Source: Zygnema cylindricum (lineage: Eukaryota; Streptophyta; Zygnematophyceae; Zygnematales; Zygnemataceae). From it: DNA of 64,000 nucleotides. The notes beneath the pieces were generated by a model. It saw only the letters and a list, made by a program, of their open reading frames with translations. It did not search any database and was not told the origin of the DNA. The translations under genes and the position numbers were made by a program. The stretch covers positions 255,803 through 319,802 of the forward strand of contig JBBHKE010000893.1 in the NCBI GenBank assembly GCA_037447655.1, given 5' to 3'. This document shows positions 58,970 to 64,000 of this stretch, one piece after another. Position 1 is the first letter of the stretch, and every line of letters begins with the position of its first letter.

Positions 58970-59440
58970 ATATCGTTCCCTCTTCCGGTTTGTGTGTCCC
59001 TCACCTTCCCCTTGCTCCGCCTCCCCTTCCCCCCCCCCCCCACTTTCCTCTCTCTCTACCTCTGTTGCACTCTCTTTATTTTCTCCTCTCCCTCTCTCTC
59101 CTTTTCAGTGTCTGTCGCTTTAATTGTTAACATGTTCTCCAATTGTATTGTTATCCCCTTTCCTTCTCCCCATTCACCGCTACCTCTCTACCCTTGCCCC
59201 TTTCTTTCCCAATCTCCCTCTACCCTCTCCCTCTCCCCCTCTCTCCCTCTAAATCTGCTTCTCCATATCCGTGAATCCCACTCTCTCCCTATATTCTTAT
59301 ATCTTTCCCTCCTTCTCAGACTGAAAGTGTCTATCGCACCCCTCCCAATTTGTCTACCTTCTCCCCCCTCTCCACCCCCCCCCCCTCAAATGCCGCCCCT
59401 TCGCCCTCAATCTATTCCATTCATTTTTCGTGGATCTCTT
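58970..59440. repeat. C/T-rich low-complexity region
   Basis: CTCCCC and CCTCTC simple sequence; all reading frames through it are Ser/Pro/Leu low complexity and not supported as genes. Confidence 0.75.
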
Positions 59441-59459
59441 GGATTTGTTTCTACGTAGC

Positions 59460-60470
59460 TGTTTTTTTTTTTAACCTTTTGTTGTATTTTGTTTTATTTG
59501 CTTGTTTTTTGCTGTTATTCGAATTATGTTGGTTGTGTTCGCTAATTTTTCATTGATTCATTTTTTTTTGTTTGTCTATTTTGCAGTTGTGACATATGCA
59601 GTATTCCTTATACAATTGGACATAACGGGCATACTATTGAAGTATAAAAGAATAAGTTTTGAACGATAGGGGGAAAGTGAGAGAGGAGAGGAAAGAGGGA
59701 AGGCGAGAAAAGGAAGAGAGTAGAGGTGAGGGAGGAGAGGGGGGAAAGAAAAAATGAATGTTTTTAAAAGAGGTAGGGTATGGGTAGCTTTGATGTTATT
59801 GAGTTTAGTTTTTTATTACACAAATAACAAAAATAATTTAAATATGGAGAAATGTAGGTAAGAATAATATTTCGTGTTTTCTTGGAGTTGTACATTCGGT
59901 GATTATCCGACATAGGATTTCGTTTGACCAGTTTTGAATTATTTTATATTTAGGGTTCCAACTTTTGTACAATTGTTATGTGCCCCGTGAAAGAAATATA
60001 AAATAAAGGAATCAGTTGTTTATGGCTTTAATTTATATTACCCATATTTCTGTTTATGTTTATTATTTGTGTTTTTTGATTTTTGTATCTTATATATTAG
60101 TTTGCACTACGTTTCTAAAATGTGCTTTTTCTTGTTAAAAAGTTATGATCCGAGGTTATTTTGACAACTAAATAAATAAAATAAAAAACATTTCAGGACC
60201 GAAAATGAAATAAGGAAATACAAGAAACAAAAATGAATTCTGATTCTTGTTTGTGATTACGGTGGACCAAGCTTAAGAGGCGAAGTGTATAATTTTTTTA
60301 TTATTAACGGGTTTTTTAAAAAATAACTTGGGATTACATTTTATTTGTTTGGTCAAAAAATTTGCGTTATGCTCGCAACACACAAGTAATTTATGGGGTA
60401 TAAGTTATAATGCGACTATGTATACCTTCAATCTATAGTAGAGTCAAAGTTGTATCATTCGGCCACGATA
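59460..60470. other. Gene-free AT-rich stretch
   Basis: A G/A-rich patch at 59670-59760; otherwise AT-rich and without recognisable features. Confidence 0.5.
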
Positions 60471-60835
60471 TATTTTCGTCGCTGAATGTTACAATTTAGT
60501 TTACAATAAAAAAATCCATTCAGTGACGAGACGTTCTCGTCGCTGGATTATCGTGTCGACTTTCTACACCTCAGCGACGAAACTGTGTGGTCGCTAAAAC
60601 TGTCTGAAGCCGGGACCGACATAATAATGGATTGCTTTTTTCGCCATCCGTAGAAATTCACATGTAACCAACGAAGCACTAAATACATTGCAAACATCTG
60701 TGCCGAATTTGTGCACTTCAGCGATGAGAATGTGTCGTCGCTATAACTGTCTAAATGCCGAAAAAGAGCTACGAATGGACTGTATTTGTCGCCATCACGG
60801 GTATATAACGTGTAATCGACGAAGCCTTAAACACA
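60470..60835. repeat. Cluster of GTCGTCGC mini-palindromes, left side
   Basis: Repeated words TCGTCGCTGAATG, CAGTGACGAGA..TCTCGTCGCTGG, CAGCGACGAAA..GGTCGCTA and CAGCGATGAG..TCGTCGCTATA. Most occur as inverted pairs about 25-30 bases apart, like the subterminal repeats of plant CACTA elements. Confidence 0.7.
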
Positions 60836-61181
60836 TTAAATACATGTGTAACATGCGATGTCATCAAATTCTTTTTCCATACATCATTTTCAGTAACAAA
60901 CTTCAAAACGAAAAACAAATACAATTTATCCGACATACTTTGACAAACGTTAAGTCATCGAAGTTTTTCTCCATACATCATTATCAGCAACAAACTTTAA
61001 AATGAAACACTAAGAAGGATACGATTATATTGAAATCATCAATGATACAATTTTCCCAACATTCTTTGACAAACGCTAAATACAATTACCACACTAACCA
61101 TCCAAAACTACTAATAAAAAACTATAACGAATCAACACTAGTTTTATAATTTTATGATAAACCTTGTCCTCTCTTCACACA

Positions 61182-63010
61182 CTACACCACTTCTCTATGA
61201 AATGACTCAAAATCTTCGGTCTGCCATTTAGCGTCCGTGTCATCGGGAACTTCATCCTCCCGAGTGTTGGCATCTTGAATGCCTCGGATAAAATCTCGTG
61301 CCACTATAGAGGGAATTGGCACCTCATCGCCTTCGAAATGGCACCGCCATTTCATGATGATAATTTGTAAATCCGGTGTGAGTATGCTCTCCTCCCATTT
61401 CCCGTCCTTTAATTACAATCCGCACTGAATCATAGCTTTACGTGCGTAACCCATCCCATTCTTGTCCTTCATTATGTTGACTTCGCGAATTGAATCGCGA
61501 GCAAGCGTAAGGAAAAAAGCCTTCCCGGGCCCGACAAACTTCCCGGACCAACCCTTACCACTAATTAGGGACCACGCATGCTTCTCGATGCCGTTCATTT
61601 TCTAATCCTCCCGTTTTTGCGACCAAACCTCCTTAATTTTCGAAATGACGAAGGAGTCGGGTTACACGAGGTGAGTCGCGCAAGGAGGGAAGAAGTGTAG
61701 TATAGTCCTCTTGGCGAGTAAGACTCGGTTCAACTCCTCGAAATTGTTGTGACCACCACAATTGTCGAGGAATATTATTATTTCACATCCTTCGCGGTCT
61801 CCTTGGTACGACCTCGGCTCTTCTATCCATTGCGGGAATACGATTTCATCATTCCATCTTTTGGGGCCGGTTCGATAGCAAACTCCTACAATAGGAAAAA
61901 ACAAAGGATAGGTGGAAGAGGTGAATTGCGTGGGGGGGGAAAGTTAATGAGCAAGGGAGAGGGGGGAAAGAGGGAGAAATATTGAATGACGAGGAAAAAG
62001 ACAAGGAGAGAGCATTAAGAACCAATAGGAAAGGGCAAAACATGTATTTATGGAGAGGATTACGTAAAGATTACTGGTTTTTAAGGGAGATGAACAAAAT
62101 TTCAAGGATTTAAAATTAAATGAAACTTACCCGGTACATCGTCGGGAACGCCCTTTATCGGGTAACTTCGAGCGCGGTTGGTTAATATTAACATTGGAGC
62201 CTATATTCAGGTGTTCACCCCTCGTGAGTCGTACCATCAATGTCATGGACTCTGCGCCGCCCGCAACGTCCGCCTATCGAACAACCTCGTCGCCGCGAAA
62301 ACCTAAAGTCTTTTTGTTGTCCATATTTACAATCAAATGCGTCTCGTCTATGTTTTCCACCAAATCCTCGTTAAAAATACATTTTATCCACCAAAAAAAT
62401 TGAAAAACGCAGAAGAAAACAAAACACAAGTAAGTACAATGAAAGGGGAAACAAAACACAAAACTGTATATGATAAGAGGCAATAAATGGAAAGGAAATA
62501 TGAAGCATACCCGATTGGAATCCCCTTTTTAGTACGCCCATGTGATATGCCACGGATCTTTCAATGTATTCCTCCTTTTTCCGGACTTAGTTGTAGTTTC
62601 CCCTTTTGAGCTCGGGCGACGATGCTATGCTTTTCAAAAAAGCGTTGAATCCAACGCCGACTGATTTTTGGCTTGATCCCTTCACAATTCTCGTTGCTAA
62701 AATCAGGCGCACCCTCCTTCTTCATATCGGCGATGATGTGATTTGCCATTTTTCCCACAATGACAGTAGACATTTTCAATCCAACCTTTTGGAATTGGAA
62801 GAATTCGTCCACTAGTTCCTCGTGAACCTTGACAACCCATGGTAACTCTTTCCTTCCCCTTCCCGGTAACGCCTTCGTTACCGCCACACTTCTCTTTCCA
62901 AATCCCGCGGAAGATAAGGTGAGAGTAGTCTCCCTTATCCCTTTGAGTAGCGCCACCCTTTCTACCCACCACCGCCTCGCCTTCTGGTACTCTGCGATTG
63001 GAGTAATGAA
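61182..63010 (-). pseudogene. pogo/Tigger-type (Tc1/mariner superfamily) transposase, broken
   Basis: Minus-strand coding segments in family order. About 63000-62585 holds a CENP-B-type helix-turn-helix region (ELPWVVKVHEELVDEFF, ISRRWIQRFFEKHSI). About 62400-62190 holds the first catalytic Asp in ENIDETHLIVNM and then KKTLGFRGDEVVR. About 61890-61182 holds the second Asp in IIFLDNCGGHN, LHFFPPCATHLV and a third Asp three codons on, then a long tail (KWEESILTPDL, EDFESFH). It is interrupted by in-frame TAG at 62276, TAA at 61664 (where relatives have Gln in LVQP), TAG at 61604 and TAA at 61415. There is also a frame change near 62590. Intron borders could not be fixed. Function when intact: cut-and-paste DNA transposition with TA target sites. 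Confidence 0.8.
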
Positions 63011-63059
63011 ACAAAAATAAAATTAGTGACTGAATTCCTATGAAGATGATTAATTCAGT

Positions 63060-63345
63060 TAGGTTGGTCTTCGGTGAATTAGCGACGACATATTGTCGTC
63101 GCCTAATTCAGCTACGACAAATTTTCGTCGCTGAATTAGGCGACGACATTCTGTCATCGCTAATCCAACGACGAACATGTATTGTGGGTGAATGGCGTAA
63201 AACTTGACTCCCCTAAGATTCATGGTTCAGCGACGACTGGAATTTGTCGCTGCTTACGGATGAACCTCTGTCGTGGCTATATTGCACTGGCCCGACTAAT
63301 TAAAAAAAAAAGCATTGTGAGTGTGTGGGTTAGCGACGACAAGAG
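63060..63345. repeat. Cluster of GTCGTCGC mini-palindromes, right side
   Basis: TTAGCGACGACATATTGTCGTCGCCTAA-type hairpins, CGACAAATTTTCGTCGCTGA, GGCGACGACATTCTGTCATC and single copies at 63228 and 63332. Same words as at 60470-60835, on the other side of the transposase. Confidence 0.75.
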
Positions 63346-63393
63346 AAGAGAGAAAAGAAATTCTAATTAATTAGCAAGTAACATACATACCGA

Positions 63394-63978
63394 TTACTGC
63401 AATTTTTTTTGAGACAACTCCCGAGTGAGCATCGCTATTTGTTCTTGATGGGCGGCCAATTGCTCAGTGAGTGCCTCGATTGTTCTTCGCCATTCCTCTT
63501 TTGTCGGTGGTGGAGGTGGGGTCATCGAACGCCGAACCTGTGGAATTTCGCATAAACGGGGTCGCCTCACACCAACATTTTGGAACTTATGTAGAACCGA
63601 GGAACGAGCCTTACACAAAGCTATTACCTTGGGAGTTATTCGACAATACTTTAGGACTGCGTATAGACGAGGGTCCCACGGATGGTAAAGCCGCAATAGG
63701 TGGGGAACATTCACGCGATACCCGCGGTCATCATGAACAATCCATGAATGCCGTGGATCCGCCAAATCGAATTGCCGTATGTGGGCGAACGTTGAGCCTC
63801 AGTCGTCACCGTCGATGAAGAGCTACGTCGGATGAGCTGGAATATCTAGGGGGATGTCTAGAATTTCCGGCCGCGGATTTTCCCTTCGGTTTAGGGATCG
63901 AGGTTCACCGTACCTCCAGTGTTCAGGCCATTCAACAACCAGAATGTAGTGCTCGACCCGAGGCACAAAACTGTCCAT
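63394..63978 (-). CDS. Unidentified transposon-associated protein, C-terminal part with coiled coil
   Basis: Minus-strand frame 63786-63394 (no in-frame ATG at its start, so probably an internal or terminal exon). It contains RQFDLADPRHSWIVHDD and YHPWDPRLYAVLKYCRITP, a PPPPP run, and then a predicted coiled coil (IEALTEQLAAHQEQIAMLTR) before the stop at 63394. A second open piece, ATG at 63978 to TAG at 63823 (MDSFVPRVEHYILVVEWPEH), lies upstream in a separate exon or frame and runs close to the window edge. I do not recognise the family. A C-terminal coiled coil beside GTCGTCGC subterminal repeats recalls proteins of plant CACTA elements, but that is only suggestive. Confidence 0.35.
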
Positions 63979-64000
63979 GTCCTCCTCTCCCGTGGGAGGA

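Noticed and set aside
61182-63010. Alternative genetic code (TAA/TAG = Gln) for the host
   Set aside because: Every Gln codon read in NPC1, helicase, LBD and esterase exons is CAA or CAG and no in-frame TAA/TAG occurs, so the host uses the standard code; the pattern is confined to the transposon relic.

Overview
This is eukaryotic nuclear DNA with spliced genes, and it reads as a streptophyte (charophyte) alga. The best clue is a class II LBD (LATERAL ORGAN BOUNDARIES) transcription factor at 24438-26032, a family confined to streptophytes. The NPC1-like transporter and the monoacylglycerol-lipase-like esterase also match land-plant versions closely. Long introns, huge pyrimidine and purine simple repeats and dense transposon debris would suit a large genome such as Chara; the genus is a guess. 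All host exons read in the standard code with GT-AG introns, apart from one apparent GC donor.

Layout. 1-481: decayed Ty1/copia integrase fragment. 910-9246 (+): ten internal exons of an NPC1-type sterol transporter, missing both ends. 10707-10716: assembly gap inside a CT tract. 10918-21416 (+): eleven exons of an SPB4/DDX55-type DEAD-box helicase, complete at the 3' end but lacking its Q-motif/Walker A exons. 24438-26032 (-): complete two-exon LBD gene. 27228-43250: transposon-rich block with hAT-like MITEs, Tc1/mariner-like MITEs, a long inverted repeat, a non-coding LTR element, a 602-bp palindrome and an intact 582-codon Gag gene without pol. 46234-52742 (+): complete eight-exon alpha/beta hydrolase (MAGL/CSE type). 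53500-60400: more MITEs and gene-free sequence. 60470-64000: pogo-type transposase pseudogene bracketed by GTCGTCGC mini-palindromes, and an unidentified element-associated reading frame at the edge.

The four host genes (sterol export from lysosome/vacuole, 60S ribosome biogenesis, transcription regulation, lipid or phenolic ester hydrolysis) share no pathway; this is ordinary eukaryotic neighbourhood. The parts worth attention are: the 285-bp-arm palindrome with internal 67-bp repeats; the Gag-only element with a novel duplicated C-terminal module; two independent ghost exons in NPC1 introns; four MITE copies with exact 8-bp target duplications; and the purine/pyrimidine asymmetry of intron ends.
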